Positions 42,945 to 54,545 of a DNA stretch of 64,000 nucleotides are shown here, one piece after another. The translations under genes and the position numbers were made by a program. Source of the stretch: Brachypodium distachyon (taxonomy: Eukaryota > Streptophyta > Magnoliopsida > Poales > Poaceae); NCBI RefSeq assembly GCF_000005505.3, contig NC_016132.3, positions 48,560,914-48,624,913 on the forward strand, written 5' to 3'. Under the pieces are notes generated by a model. That model ran no database searches, was not told the origin of the DNA, and saw only the letters and a program-made list of their open reading frames with translations. Within the stretch, counting starts at the first letter, position 1. Each line of letters starts with the position of its first letter.

Positions 42945-43906
42945 AGCAAAACAATCCTATGGTATTCTAAAAAACACTTCTGATCTCCCCACAAAAAGAT
43001 GAAGAAGAAAACACTTATGATCCAACCGTACATACGTGTTTCATGTAACAAGATATTTCGTGTTTTCTGAAGTACACCCGTGTGATGCTATAAACTAGAG
43101 AATACACCACATGTTTAAAAAAATATTTCATCGTCCATTTGTTCTCTAATCATACTTGATCTCTTGTGTTGACGATTTTTGCCAAATCAATAGGTAACGT
43201 GATAGTGTAAGGATGACAAATCGTCGCCACCATCAACTGAGATCTTTGTAAGAGTAAAGATGTAATCTCTTTCTAGTTTTCTCTAGACCCTCTGAACCCT
43301 TCCTCCAAACTCTAGTGTTTTTTTTTTCTGTTTTTCGGCACAGGTTGGGCCACTTCTTCCGCGGTCGAAATTCTTTTTCGACCGTTCTCTGACAATAAAT
43401 AACCCGTTGATCGTTGTTTTGTCAAATAAATAATGATATGCGGTGCCAAAGTGACCTTGCCCACGGTAGGCTAGATGGTCATTGTACAACAAAATCACGG
43501 TTTCCGGAGGCTTTTGGGCGGAGTAGTTTAATTATGTAGTACATGGGATGGATACCCGCGGGCCGCGGCGTACACCCGGCGCACGCGCGGACACTGTCAC
43601 CCGAATCGCCAGTTCGCCACAGCCAAAAACTGCTCCCCTCAAAAGCTGAGCTCTCGCGTCTCTTTCACCCCCACACCGCGCGTCCCCCCCGGGCCGGCCA
43701 GCCCCTGCCTCCCTCGACCCCCTTCTCCAATGCCCCTCCATCCAATGCTTCGCTTCCTTCGGTACGCTCGGTAGACTAGCTAGCCTAGCTTCCTGATCGA
43801 TCGGCCGTGCCCGGGCGCCTCCTCCGCGGCAGTGCATGCATGTATGCGCGCGGGTACGTGCTGCTGATCGAGGTGAGTGTTTACGTTTAAGAGCTGGCAA
43901 GGATCA
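42945..43906. other. Intergenic and 5' region of the B3 gene
   Basis: AT-rich to about 43500, then GC-rich leader. No other gene recognised. The minus-strand frame 43532-43900 is compositional. Confidence 0.4.
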
Positions 43907-46900
43907 ATGCCGGACGCGGAGGGGCAGTCGCCGTGGGCGACAGGGGGGAGGCGGCCGCACTTCTTCAAGGTGCTTATCGGCGACTTCCAGAAGCGCCTGG
44001 TGAGTGAAAACGATCGGTCCGGAGATGTATGTGATGCACTGATGTTTGTGCATTCTAACCAACTTGGCGTTTTCCGAGGAAATTACCTCCGAATCAAAGG
44101 ATAGTTACAGGTTACAGCCTTGCAGCATGCACGATTGCCACTCTGCAGACCAAAAAGAACACGCATATTTGTTTACCTGGTTAATAATTAACTTCCCCCC
44201 CGCGCTTAAAACACCAAAAAGAGGAACACACATGCCATCATATGCATGAAGCATTGAAGCCGTGCAATGTCATCTCAGCAAGAGTGATTAAGGAAGTTTC
44301 ATGCTAATCTCCTCTGAAAAATAACTCTTCCGTGCATGCAAGCAAATTGCAGAAGATCCCGCCAAACTTCTGCAAGCACATCCCCTGGGAGGCGTCAACG
44401 AAGGCCAAGAAGAGCCTGAAGGAGGCGTCGTCGTCCATGGCGGCCACCCTGGAGGGCCCCAGCGGCCGAACGTGGCCGGTGGTCATCCGCCGGACCGCCG
44501 CCGAGGGCACCTTCTTCGCCTCGGGCTGGACCAAGTTCGTGCAGGACCAGGCGCTGCGGGAGCTGGACTTCCTCGTCTTCCGGCACGACGGCGGCACGCG
44601 CTTCGCCGCCATGGTGTTCGACAAGACAGCCTGCGAGCGGGAGGACCTCCTGCGCCTCGGCGAGGATGGGCCGCGCAAGAAACGGGGCCGGCCGAGGAAG
44701 GCCTCGTCGCGTGATGATACGGTTGGCAAGGAGCTGGTGCCGTACTGTGGTGCGCCTGGCGACCGGCAGCCGCAAGTCGCGTGCCCCAATTCAACGGTGG
44801 AGCTCGGTAAGTCAAAGTGGTATTTGCTCTCTCCGTTCTCTTTCTAAACTAAAAAATTCACTAACAGTGCGCATTATTCTGCTATTTCGATGCTTTTTTA
44901 GCGGTTTTACTATGCTCAATCTGTCTCGTTTTCGGTTAGTAAGCAATCGATTGCTTAATCATCGGATCTAATTTGTGTTCTGAAATTCGGAAGAACCCAT
45001 AAAGGGGTAAAGATGGCATCCAGATATATACTAATTTATCGGTTCGGATAACTATATTTAATCATTTTACTTAGAATAAGGATTTGAAAGCTATTACTCC
45101 GTAAGATTTTTTTTTCTCTCCGCCACTCCCGGATAGTTATATTTTCGGATTTGCTAGTACTCAGTCGCCTGAGAAATTGATATTTCGCAGTTGACGCTCT
45201 GAACCGTCGGATCATACGCTGAGATTCGTGCGGGCGTTTAAACAGAAATGTGAATATACATACAAAATAACAACAGCACAAATTCAGAAAGAGTTGACTG
45301 TTCGAGTGGCAACCACCCGTGCGCTGTGTTGTACTTGGATGCAGCAGGCGCCTGTTGGAACCCCTTGTGTAGCTTTTTTTTTCTTCATTTCGTTTCTTTT
45401 TTCTTTCTTTCTTTTTTCTTTCTTTTGTTTTTCTTTCTTTTTCTTTATGTCTTGATTCTTCTTTTCATTATCCCTTGTTTCTATATGGATTATTTTTATG
45501 GAATACACAAAACCATTTATTGGAAATACACAAAACCTTTTATTTTTCATGTTGTTTAAGGATTTTTTTTATGCCTAGCCCAATGTATTAGTGTTCGTAT
45601 CACTTACACTTCTTTTAGTAGTAAAATTGAGTATCCACACCATAGGCAATCCGCTTGTCAACAATGTGAAATAAAATTAATTTTAAAAACTTATGTTTTT
45701 TGTTAAAATATCCTTCTCATTTCACCCGCAATTTTTAGAATCGGGCATAAACTTTCTCCTGCAATTTTTTAGAATCGCGCATAAACTTTCAACTGCAATT
45801 TTTAGAAGCATGCATAACTTTCAACTGCAATTTTAGAACCGCACATAAAGTTTCACCTGCAATTTTTAAAATTGTACATAATATTTTCACTTGCTATTTT
45901 TTAAAATTTGATCATTGTTATAGTTTCGGCCTAAGAAAATTGCATATGAAATTCCACGTTGCACACAAAAATTTCAGTGCAATTATAAGACTTTCACCTA
46001 TAATTTTTTTAAAATTTCTCATGCAATTAAGATAATTTGTTAAAAAAAATTGCGTGCGCACACACGGACATACAGACACACACACACAGACCCCCCCACA
46101 CACAAGGACACACACATACGCACACACACCAACACACACCGACCCACACACATTGACTGAGAAACAAAGTTTCTCAGTCGACTTACACCTAGACACTCCC
46201 TTATATTTTTGTTAAGAAAAGCCTATTGAAGTGACTTTTTTTTTCCATTTTGTCTATATTTGGACTTTCCTTGACAATAATGTGTCTAATTGTTGTACAA
46301 AAAACAAAAACAGCAGAGAATAGGATTCTAAATTCTGCACATTTCCATGGGTCTCAAAATTTTACGTTTTGATTTTTTTTGTTTGATGCCCTTGCTTGAT
46401 GGTGCTCGAAGTTAAATCTTCAGCATGAGAAATGAGATTTATTTTTACGAATCATGCTTGATTTTGGAAAATTCAAAGGGATGTTAGACATGTTTCAAAC
46501 TGTTTTTCGAAAGTTCCAAAGTGTAGTGGGTCACAAAAGAATTGGGATGCATCCCAGGTTGTTGAGAAAGGGGAAAAAAAATCTTTTTGTTAGAACAAAA
46601 AGTAAAAATTAAAAAAAGAACTCCAAAATCCATTTGTTTTTGAAGTTTGTCCGTGCATCTTAAATAAAACGTGCAACTCGTGAAAAATTTCCTTGTATAT
46701 TAATAAAAAAATTATGTCGTACATAAAACCTTTATACTCATATTGATGGAACTTTATGATGAGATGGTCATGGACTTACAAAATAATGTTTGTGTGTATA
46801 AAAAATGTTCACGAGTATGGAAAGAATTTTTCATACATTTGAGAAAAGACGTAACCGCTCATTTGGCACCCCTCATTTCATTTCATTTGGTCCAAATGAA

Positions 46901-47978
46901 ATGAAATCTAATTTTTGGTAGGATTTCATTTGGTTAAATTTGAATTTCGGATTCAAAAATCATGTTTGTCTACCATATGGATTTGTAGAGTTAGAGACAA
47001 TTCCAGAGAAATGATGGCTTGTAGAGAGGAATTGAGGTTAGTTGTATTGTGATTCCATGAAATTGCAAATTGAATTCATGTAGTCAATTTCGTGCCAAAA
47101 CAAGTTAGTTTTTAGAATTTAAAATGAATTTCACAATTCTAGTTTCAAATGATGGGCGGAGGTCATCTCACGTCACATGGCCATGGGTGAGTTGGTCATG
47201 GTTTTAATTATGTTGTGGTCTCTAGTTAGCGGACGACAAATTCGCTTCTGTGCCCAGTTTCTCGCCAGAATCACCAGAGCTACAAACGGGTGTTGCAGGA
47301 TCAGCAGGGCAGTCCATCGCAGCGAAAACAGAAGCGGATACGGACGCGCACGCGCTCCCGCTTCGCTCGAACGCCGGACCGTCGCAGAAGCGCCACGGGC
47401 CAGACGCCGATCAGGACGGGTGCCCGGCGAAGACGCGGAGCATTCAGGACGACCTGGCCGTGGCCGCCGGCATCCCCCCTTCCGTCCGTCGCTACAACGG
47501 CTACGTGTCCCGGCGGCGCCCCGTGACGTGCGCCGAGCGGCAGCGCGCCACGGAGATCGCGCGCTCCTTCCGGTCCTCCCTCCCGCACTGCGTCATCCGC
47601 ATGAGCACCATGCACGTCTACTACTCCTTCATGATGGTGAGCCGTACGTGAATTGAGAGACGTGAATGTGATGCGTCTCTGACTCTTCTCTCTCGTCTAT
47701 GCCTGCAGAGGTTCCCGACGGGGTTCTCGCGGCAGCACCTGCCGCGGGAGAGGGCGGAGATGGCGCTCCGGGACCCGGACGGCAAGGCGTGGGCGGTGCT
47801 CTACATCCCCAACACGAGGGACCGGCTGTCCCGCGGCTGGTGCGCCTTCGCGCGCGGGAACTGCCTCGAGGAAGGGGACTGCTGCGTGTTCGAGCTCGTC
47901 GGGGCGGCCGAGTTCCGCGTCCACATCTTCAGGGTGGTCGAGCCGCCCGTGCCGGCGGTCAGGCTCCGGATAGCTTGA
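43907..47978 (+). CDS. Protein with two B3 DNA-binding domains
   Basis: Four exons: 43907-43999, 44353-44806, 47230-47636 and 47709-47978, giving 407 aa in phase. The first B3 domain spans about residues 18-121 (HFFKVLIGDFQKRLKIPPNF, WPVVIRR, FFASGWTKFVQDQALRELDF, LVFRHDG). The second spans about 293-400 (FRSSLPHCVIRMSTMHVYYS, FPTGFSRQHLP, WAVLYIPNTRDRLSRGWCAF, LEEGDCCVFELV). Between them lie an AT-hook-like RGRPRK (142-147) and a charged, disordered linker. The layout is that of REM-type plant B3 proteins, presumed nuclear DNA-binding regulators; targets cannot be inferred. Intron 2 (44807-47229) is unusually long and repeat-filled. The GC-rich exons contrast with that AT-rich intron. The start was chosen as the first ATG in frame with the domain. 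Confidence 0.88.
45369..45450. repeat. Polypyrimidine (TTTC)n-like tract
   Basis: Low-complexity run of TTTC/CTTT units in intron 2 of the B3 gene. Confidence 0.85.
45722..45912. repeat. Degenerate ~33-bp minisatellite
   Basis: About six copies of a unit resembling CTTTCAACTGCAATTTTTAG followed by AATCGCGCATAAA, with units 31-38 bp long and diverging rightward. Lies in B3 intron 2. Confidence 0.8.
46055..46153. repeat. (AC)n-rich microsatellite
   Basis: Interrupted ACACAC/GACACAC repeat with a C7 run at about 46092-46098, in B3 intron 2. Confidence 0.9.
46875..46907. repeat. Perfect 16-bp inverted repeat
   Basis: ATTTCATTTCATTTGG, one T, then its exact reverse complement. The pair would form a tight hairpin. 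It sits in B3 intron 2 beside more ATTTCATTTGG sequence, so it may be a relic of a MITE terminus. Confidence 0.8.
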
Positions 47979-49268
47979 TCAACAGCAAAATGAACGAGAA
48001 ATTGTGTGCCTTGGTACTGAGCAATCCAGAGGGGATTTACTGCACACCTTGGCAATGCAGTGTACGGTATCCCAAATGAAATAATGCTGTTTTTTCCGCT
48101 GCTGAATCTGGACTCCCCAATTCATGATCAGTGAGACATAAAAAATCTTGACTCGCCAACGTTCAGTCAGAGATGTAGAAACGACAACGAGTTTTCGCGT
48201 ACTAAGTAGGAAGGAAAGTCTACTTTAATCTTCGCGTGGACAATGTGGAAAAGTACTCTCGTAAGAACGTGGAAACGGTGGAAGTCGACGTCGCTCGTGG
48301 CAAAATCGTGCAACAAAGAATTTGAGCGCGCTGCGCAGCCTGCTGCTGCTAGACACATCGCCGGCGCTACAGAACCGATCAGACGACGAGTCATGGTCCA
48401 TGAGGAACTGCGGATAAATTTGTTTAGTCCTTACCAACCCCCGCAAACGCCGTGCCATCGCTGCAGGCTTGCTCTGCCTTCCCCGAAAGTTGATTCGGGA
48501 CCCGCACCGCCGCACGACGGCACGAATACTGCCTTCCCCCTTTTTTTCCTGACGTAAAAAGGTAACACTTCCAAAATTCTCTGCCTGATTTTTGATATCC
48601 TGGTGTTTACATTGACAAAGCATGTGAGAAATAAAATAGATACATGTACAATCGATGCTCACTTACTTCTCCCAACATATTTTGCAGCAGATTGCAGTGG
48701 ACACCCTTTTGCTACAAGAGAACCCCATTTTCGTATTTGCATCCAAAATACGAATTGGATCATGAGTACAGTCGCCAATCATAATTCTAAATTAAAACCG
48801 CAATCATACCGTCAAAAAAAGTATCACGTTTTAAAACGAAAAAAACAAAACAAAGATGGCGCAATACATGTGACGCAACGTCCAGCGTCCCAACACAAAA
48901 AACACAGCGATTCAGGATCCCTAACGGCTGACAACACCGGCACACGTACGCCACCCTCGCGCTCTAGTCGTCTGCCCCGCCCGGCTCCCGCGCCTTGACA
49001 CTACACCAACCCCAACGACCACCGGTGCCGCCGGCGCGCCCACGCCGCTCTGTGCAGTCCAACCGCTATAAACCGCGCCAAATCTCATCACAGTAATAAA
49101 CCCATCTCGCCCCGCCTCCTACGCGAGACCCATATGCGTAGCACGTAAACGCGCGCACCTGCAACGCAACACGATCCCCTCTAGGCTCTAGCTCCCCGTT
49201 GTTCACCTGCCACATCACAACTCGTGCCTGCCCGCCGCGGCCGCGTCACCAGTTGCGGCAAGAGAAGG
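47979..49268. other. Intergenic: B3 3' flank and PRPP synthetase promoter
   Basis: No gene recognised. Opposed open frames between 48167 and 48998 lack domains. The last 250 bp is GC-rich 5' leader. Confidence 0.4.
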
Positions 49269-52246
49269 ATGGCAACAACGGCCGCCTCCGCCTCCCCCGC
49301 CGCTCTCCGCGCCAAAACCCCGACCCCGCCCACGCACCCGGGCCCCAAACCCAGCCTCGCATTCCCCTGGCCTTCCCCTCGGCCCTCCGCCCCCGCCTCC
49401 GCCTCCGGCAGGCTCCACGCCAGTCTCCACCTCGGCGGGGCCCGCGGCACGGGCACCGGCACGGGAAGCGCAAACGGGACCGGCCTCCACGTGCTGCACC
49501 CCGACCTCACGCCGCTGGCCGTGCCCAAGATGGCCGGCGGCACGGGGGCCCAGAAGAGCATCCTGCTTTACCACTGCGAGGAGATGCGGGGTCTCGCGCA
49601 GCAGGTGGCCGCCCGGAACGACGACATCGAGCTCTGCTCCATCTCCTGGAGGTACACCAATCTCCCCCTTCTCTTCTACCATACCTTTGTTAGCAGCAAT
49701 TGAATTAATATTAGCCAAAATTAGACCAATCTTCTCTTCTCCTTATGTTATATATTTGGTTCCATTTTCAGGACCTTTGCCGATGGATTCCCAAATTTGT
49801 TTATCACGAATGCCCAGAGCATCCGTGGACGACACGTCGCATTCTTAGCATCATTTAGCTCGCCTGGTGTCATATTTGAGCAACTGTCGGTTATATATGC
49901 TCTGCCGAAGCTGTTTATTGCTTCATTTACTCTTATACTCCCATTTTTCCCAACTGGGACTTCCGAGCGTATGGAAGATGAAGGAGATGTTGCAACAGCC
50001 TTCACACTCGCTAGAAGCTTGTCACACATACCAATATCAAGGGGCGGACCAACCAGTTTAGTGATTTTTGATATTCATGCTTTGCAGGTAAGTGAAATCT
50101 TTATGTCACCCAATTGACTCCTTCCCCTGTTCCCTTTGATTTTTTTTTAACATGGAATAACTTATCTAATGACAATACAACAGGAGAGATTCTACTTTGG
50201 AGACGCAGTCTTACCATGTTTTGAGAGTGGAATCCCCTTGCTGATAAGTAGGCTTCAGGAGCTACCTGATTCTGATAACGTAAGTACCCCTGACTAAATG
50301 ATGGAAATAAGTTGTTATGTGATATAAAGTCTGATATGCTCCTTTATTATATCTTCATCAGATAGTCATAGCTTTTCCGGATGATGGCGCATGGAAGCGC
50401 TTCCATAAGCAACTTCAACATTTTCCTACGGTAAATATTTTCTGTCTGAATACCTCTAAAATCCAACAAAAATTGGCACCCTATCTATCCTTGTACAATA
50501 ACTTGTTTTTTTCATAAAATGTTTTTCAAAATAGATTATATGCAACAAAGTTAGAGAAGGGGATCAGAGAATTGTGCGTATAAAAGAGGGAGATGCTAGA
50601 GGCCGTCATGTTGTTATAGTGGATGACTTGGTGCAGTCTGGTGGTACTTTGATTGAATGCCAGGTAATGAAATTTGTTTATGGCTTATATTCTTTCTTTT
50701 ATAATGTATTAATTGTGGGTCTCCAACCCATGTAGCCTTGTGGTTGAAGATATTTATTTCTTTGTCAGTTTACTCTTTTCTTAGAGGACGCTTCTTAACA
50801 GTTTCTAATTATATATTTGTACAATACTTCATTAAGCTTGTAAACTGATATTCATGTTTCCTGTCCAGAAAGTTTTGGCAGCTCATGGAGCAGCAAAGGT
50901 TAGTGCGTATGTAACACATGGCATTTTCCCCAACAAGTCATGGGAGAAATTTCAGCCTGATAATGGAGGTATGTACCCATCATTAGCTTCATAATATTAG
51001 ATGCTGATAAGTACCCCATAGTGTTCTCATTTTTCACTCTAGGGCTGTTGAATCATAGGCAATACATATTATTACAAACAAGTTAGTTTCTTTCTCAGCT
51101 GATAATTTTGAATGGGGATTAAAAAAAAGATAAATTCGAATGGTATATGACTAAATTTGAAGAGCACGGTCAAACTGGTTGGTGTGACTTGTCTTTCCCT
51201 TTCTTTTCTTACTTTTGTCAAAGATAAATCATTTATTCTTTCTCCTGCCATACATGTTTGACTGGGCAACTCTTGACTTTTTCAAAGAGCAACATAGCAA
51301 TTCACCCTTAGGGCAAAGCCATTTATTTTATTTTAACAAGTCAGCTTCCAGCTGCAAACCTTTTCGGCTTAAGAAATATCCTGGTAAGCAAATCTCCCAT
51401 CAGAGATGAGTAACAATGTAACATGGCTTCTAGTTTCTCCAGCGATACATAAAATCTTACGCTTTTCCTTGCATCCTAATTCCTTGATGATGCACTTGAG
51501 CTGCATCTACCCCCTATAACCTCTCCTGACTAATCACAATATAGTTAAATTTAAAGTTTTAATTAACCGGGATCAGAAAAGTCAGGGTTCGAAATCCAGG
51601 GATTTGAAGGTTAAGGTCTGATTCCAAATGCTGTTTCTCCTAAAATCTTCTGATACTCCTTGCATTATAATTCCTTGATGATGCAGTAGTGATGTGTAAA
51701 TATGTTTTGTCCTAACACCTTGAGACACCAATTTATGTGTAGTACTTTGGAAACCCGCTTTCGTTTGTTCGTACCAGTTCCAATCCCACAAGGTTTCAAC
51801 TCCAAATCTTAATTTCATCTAAGGTAGCCTTTCCTCATTTCTCACAACATAAGTAAAATCATTTGTCCTAACACCTCGAGACACTAAACTGTATGAAGCA
51901 CTATCCAAACACCTTTTGGTTGTTCGTGCCAGTTGCCATCTCTACGTGGTTTCAACTCCAAACTTCTGTCACATGATTATACATGAAAATGGCGGAAGCA
52001 CCTCGTGCAGCTGAAATTTCAAGAGCTGTTGCTAGTCCAGTAGTTTCAGTTGAATAATTCATTGTTTATTTTCTTGAATATAGTTACCAAATTGTTCATG
52101 TGATAATTTCAGAGGGTCCGGAGCATGCCCTGAGCCACTTTTGGATCACCGATTCGTGTCCTCTCACTGTCAAAGCGGTCAAGGACAGGCGGCCATTTGA
52201 AGTTCTCAGTCTGGCAGATTCTATTGCTTCTGCTCTTCAGATTTAG
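49269..52246 (+). CDS. PRS3: Ribose-phosphate pyrophosphokinase, organellar PRS3-like
   Basis: Seven exons: 49269-49651, 49772-50087, 50184-50279, 50362-50430, 50535-50663, 50869-50968 and 52113-52246, giving 408 aa in phase. The enzyme makes PRPP from ribose 5-phosphate and ATP, feeding nucleotide, histidine and tryptophan synthesis. The C-terminal half carries the PRPP-binding loop [19 protein letters not shown] (residues about 313-331). The rest follows the two-lobed PRS fold ([48 protein letters not shown]). It matches the plant subgroup of phosphate-independent PRS3/PRS4 enzymes rather than classical PRS1/2. About 85 Ala/Ser/Pro/Arg residues precede the catalytic domain and look like a plastid or mitochondrial presequence, favouring PRS3. 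An in-frame ATG at 49224 would add 15 residues. Confidence 0.9.
51700..51985. repeat. Diverged direct repeat in PRS3 intron 6
   Basis: Two blocks of about 100 bp, near 51711-51810 and 51868-51970, share CCTAACACCT(T/C)GAGACAC, TTGTTCGT(A/G)CCAGTT and GGTTTCAACTCCAAA in the same order. They are clearly related but diverged. An additional TTCCTTGATGATGCA repeat occurs at about 51479 and 51671. Confidence 0.7.
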
Positions 52247-53559
52247 CAAAGCTAATTTGATCTGTTGGCCCCAGTGGGATATTTTTGTTCATTCTTCTAG
52301 CACATTTTCAGGCTCTCAAATTTTATTTCTTCCATTCTTTTTGAAATAGTTTCTTTCTCCCTCTAGAAAGGATCTTCTGTAATATCTGTTCCTTTAAACT
52401 TAGATATCTTCACCTGAGGCGGTGTTCAATGGATTGGTGGAACGGCAAAAAACATTATTAGGATAGTCTGCCTAATAATTTGGCTGGACAAGTCAAGTTA
52501 CTGAGGCTGACCTTTGCGCGCTATAAATGTAATCATGGAATAAGTTCATTTGAGTTGTAGGCTTGCTTCTTTTTCTTCTCCATTTATGTCATGCTCATGG
52601 CCCTTTATTTAAAACTCCAGCTGATCGTCCCGTTAGCTGGGCTAACAGCATCTTCAGCGGATACCTCATATTCTGGCCCGTATAACTGTTTTATGGTATA
52701 CCTAAAAATGCTTTTACGGTGTCATTTCTTGTCGGGCAGAATATATCCTTAATTTCGTACTGTAAATTTAAAAGAACAAGTTCATGCGTCGATTCACATT
52801 CAGATCATTTCAGACTTCTCGGACAGATAATACGGAGTAGTGAACATAGTTCAGCTACAAAGAAACAAACAAAAGGCGGCACTCAACTCAGTGACATCGG
52901 TAACCTCTCCTCTCCGGCTCACTCGGACTCGGGGGAGATGCAAATGAGTGTCTGGAGCTCCGCTTGCGCACGCCACGCCTCCGTCGTCTTCGTGTGCTCC
53001 TGGGATGCGCGGATGCCCCGTGCGAGCTCTTCGGCCGCGGACCTCTAGAGGCGAGCGTCCTCGCTGGCTGCGGTCTACCGCGAGATCCGAAGAGCTTACC
53101 AGACAAAGTGCTCTGCATCCTCGTCCTCGAAGTTCGTACCGAAAGCGGTGCATCATCGACATCATCGGCGGAGGCCAAGGGTGGGTGGTGTCCTCGGCAA
53201 CGACTGTGCGGCAGTCTGGGAGCTCTCCGACTCAGGCGGCGTGGGCCGAGTGAAGACTTTACTTTAGGTTCGCGGGTCGGGGTTGAAAGCGCATTTCTCT
53301 CCTAAGCAGTTTTGGCGACGATGACAACGTGTTTTGTCATCTAATCTTGTGCTAAGCATTTCAGGATTTATAAAGAACTCGACACAAGATGAATTGTGGA
53401 TCCTCAAAAAGGGAAGAAGCGTAGTGGTGTTTAGCGGTTTTTTTAATTGATTTGAGTCGTAGGACATCCGTACTATTAAGAGGGGATCCACAAGAGAAGG
53501 TAACGGGTGAATCAATTTCACGTACACATCTACACCAAATTGCACCCACTAAAATGCCT
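52247..53559. other. Intergenic between PRS3 and the retroelement block
   Basis: PRS3 3' UTR to about 52560, then DNA without an identifiable gene. The GC-rich section 52890-53260 has opposed open frames with no domain. Confidence 0.4.
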
Positions 53560-54327
53560 ACCCAAAAAGGTGTGAGAAGAAAACATTTTTCTGAGGGTGA
53601 TTCTGGCATCTCAGGTTTCCAGGCGGGGTGAACTTCCGCCCGAACCTCTGGGTGCTCTCTGTTAGTCCCCGGGAAATATGCGGAACTTCCGGTGTATATT
53701 CGGAACTTCCGGTCAGCCGGAAGTTCCGGCCTACCCCGACCTGTGCCTAACGACTCGATTTTTGAGAACCACTTATATACCCCTTCGTCCCCAACAAGCC
53801 ATTTGACCGAGCAAGCAGCCAAGAACACCACCACCCACCTCAAGAATACCTTAAGTTTAAATCTCCAAGATCTCCCTCCCTAACCACTCATAACTCTTGA
53901 TTCTTTGAGGATTGGAGGAGAAGATCTTGCTCTAGGGTTTCACCAAGTCAAAAGTTGAATCCCCTTATTTTCTTTGTGGATTTTGTTTCTTTTGGGTTGT
54001 TGGGAACCCTAGACGGAGAATAGAGTGAGTATTCGTGGCGTATCTACCTTTGTGGTAGAGCACTCCTCCAAACGGAGACGCACACCGACCCCAATAGGTG
54101 GAACTCCAGTGAAATCTTCGTCTCCACGTGTGGTATCATTTCCCCCTTACATTTTTGCTATCTATTGTTGCTTCGGCTATTGCATTTCATTCTAGGGTTG
54201 CATTCATTTTAGAGAATCTAGTAAACCCTAGGATTAAGTGTTGTATTTTTCAAGAAAAGAAAAAAGAAATCTAAAATTTGTTAGTCTCCTATTCACCCCC
54301 CCTCTAGTCGACCATACCGATCTTTCA
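53560..54327 (+). repeat. 5' LTR of the SIRE-like Copia element (left edge approximate)
   Basis: Contains several GGAACTTCCGG motifs (53685-53735), a TATATACC box near 53774 and a T-rich U5, ending CA at 54326-54327 just before the primer-binding site. The exact start cannot be set without the 3' LTR. Confidence 0.65.
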
Positions 54328-54329
54328 AT

Positions 54330-54341
54330 TGGTATCAGAGC
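54330..54341 (+). other. Primer-binding site (initiator tRNA-Met)
   Basis: TGGTATCAGAGC lies two bases after the LTR end and complements the 3' end of initiator tRNA-Met. Confidence 0.85.
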
Positions 54342-54406
54342 CTCATCTCTTAATCAGGGATTTACCGCTCTTAAGAGTATGGACGGCGATGATGGGGAAC
54401 CCACCG

Positions 54407-54545
54407 TGTCGGAGCACGGTCTCCGCACCGGGGATGCCGGGCACCCCCTTTTTTGTTCGGTGGAGGGCGAGGTGATCGCTCCGGCGATCACCGGCGTGGC
54501 GATAGACACGAAGTGTAGACACAAGAGTTTACCCAGGTTCGGGCC
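54407..54545 (-). repeat. Truncated 3' LTR of the gypsy element
   Basis: About 139 bp closely matching the first 139 bp of 58500-59338. The match stops at ACCCAGGTTCG, the deletion junction. Confidence 0.9.

Noticed and set aside
45722..45912. Regular repeats resembling a CRISPR array
   Set aside because: Repeat units abut without unique spacers, diverge progressively, and lie in a plant intron. A minisatellite.
52851..53305. Several opposed GC-rich frames right of PRS3
   Set aside because: Arg/Ser-rich in every frame, which indicates composition rather than coding.
53361..53843. 160-codon minus-strand frame over the Copia LTR start
   Set aside because: Antisense to the LTR and matches no protein family.
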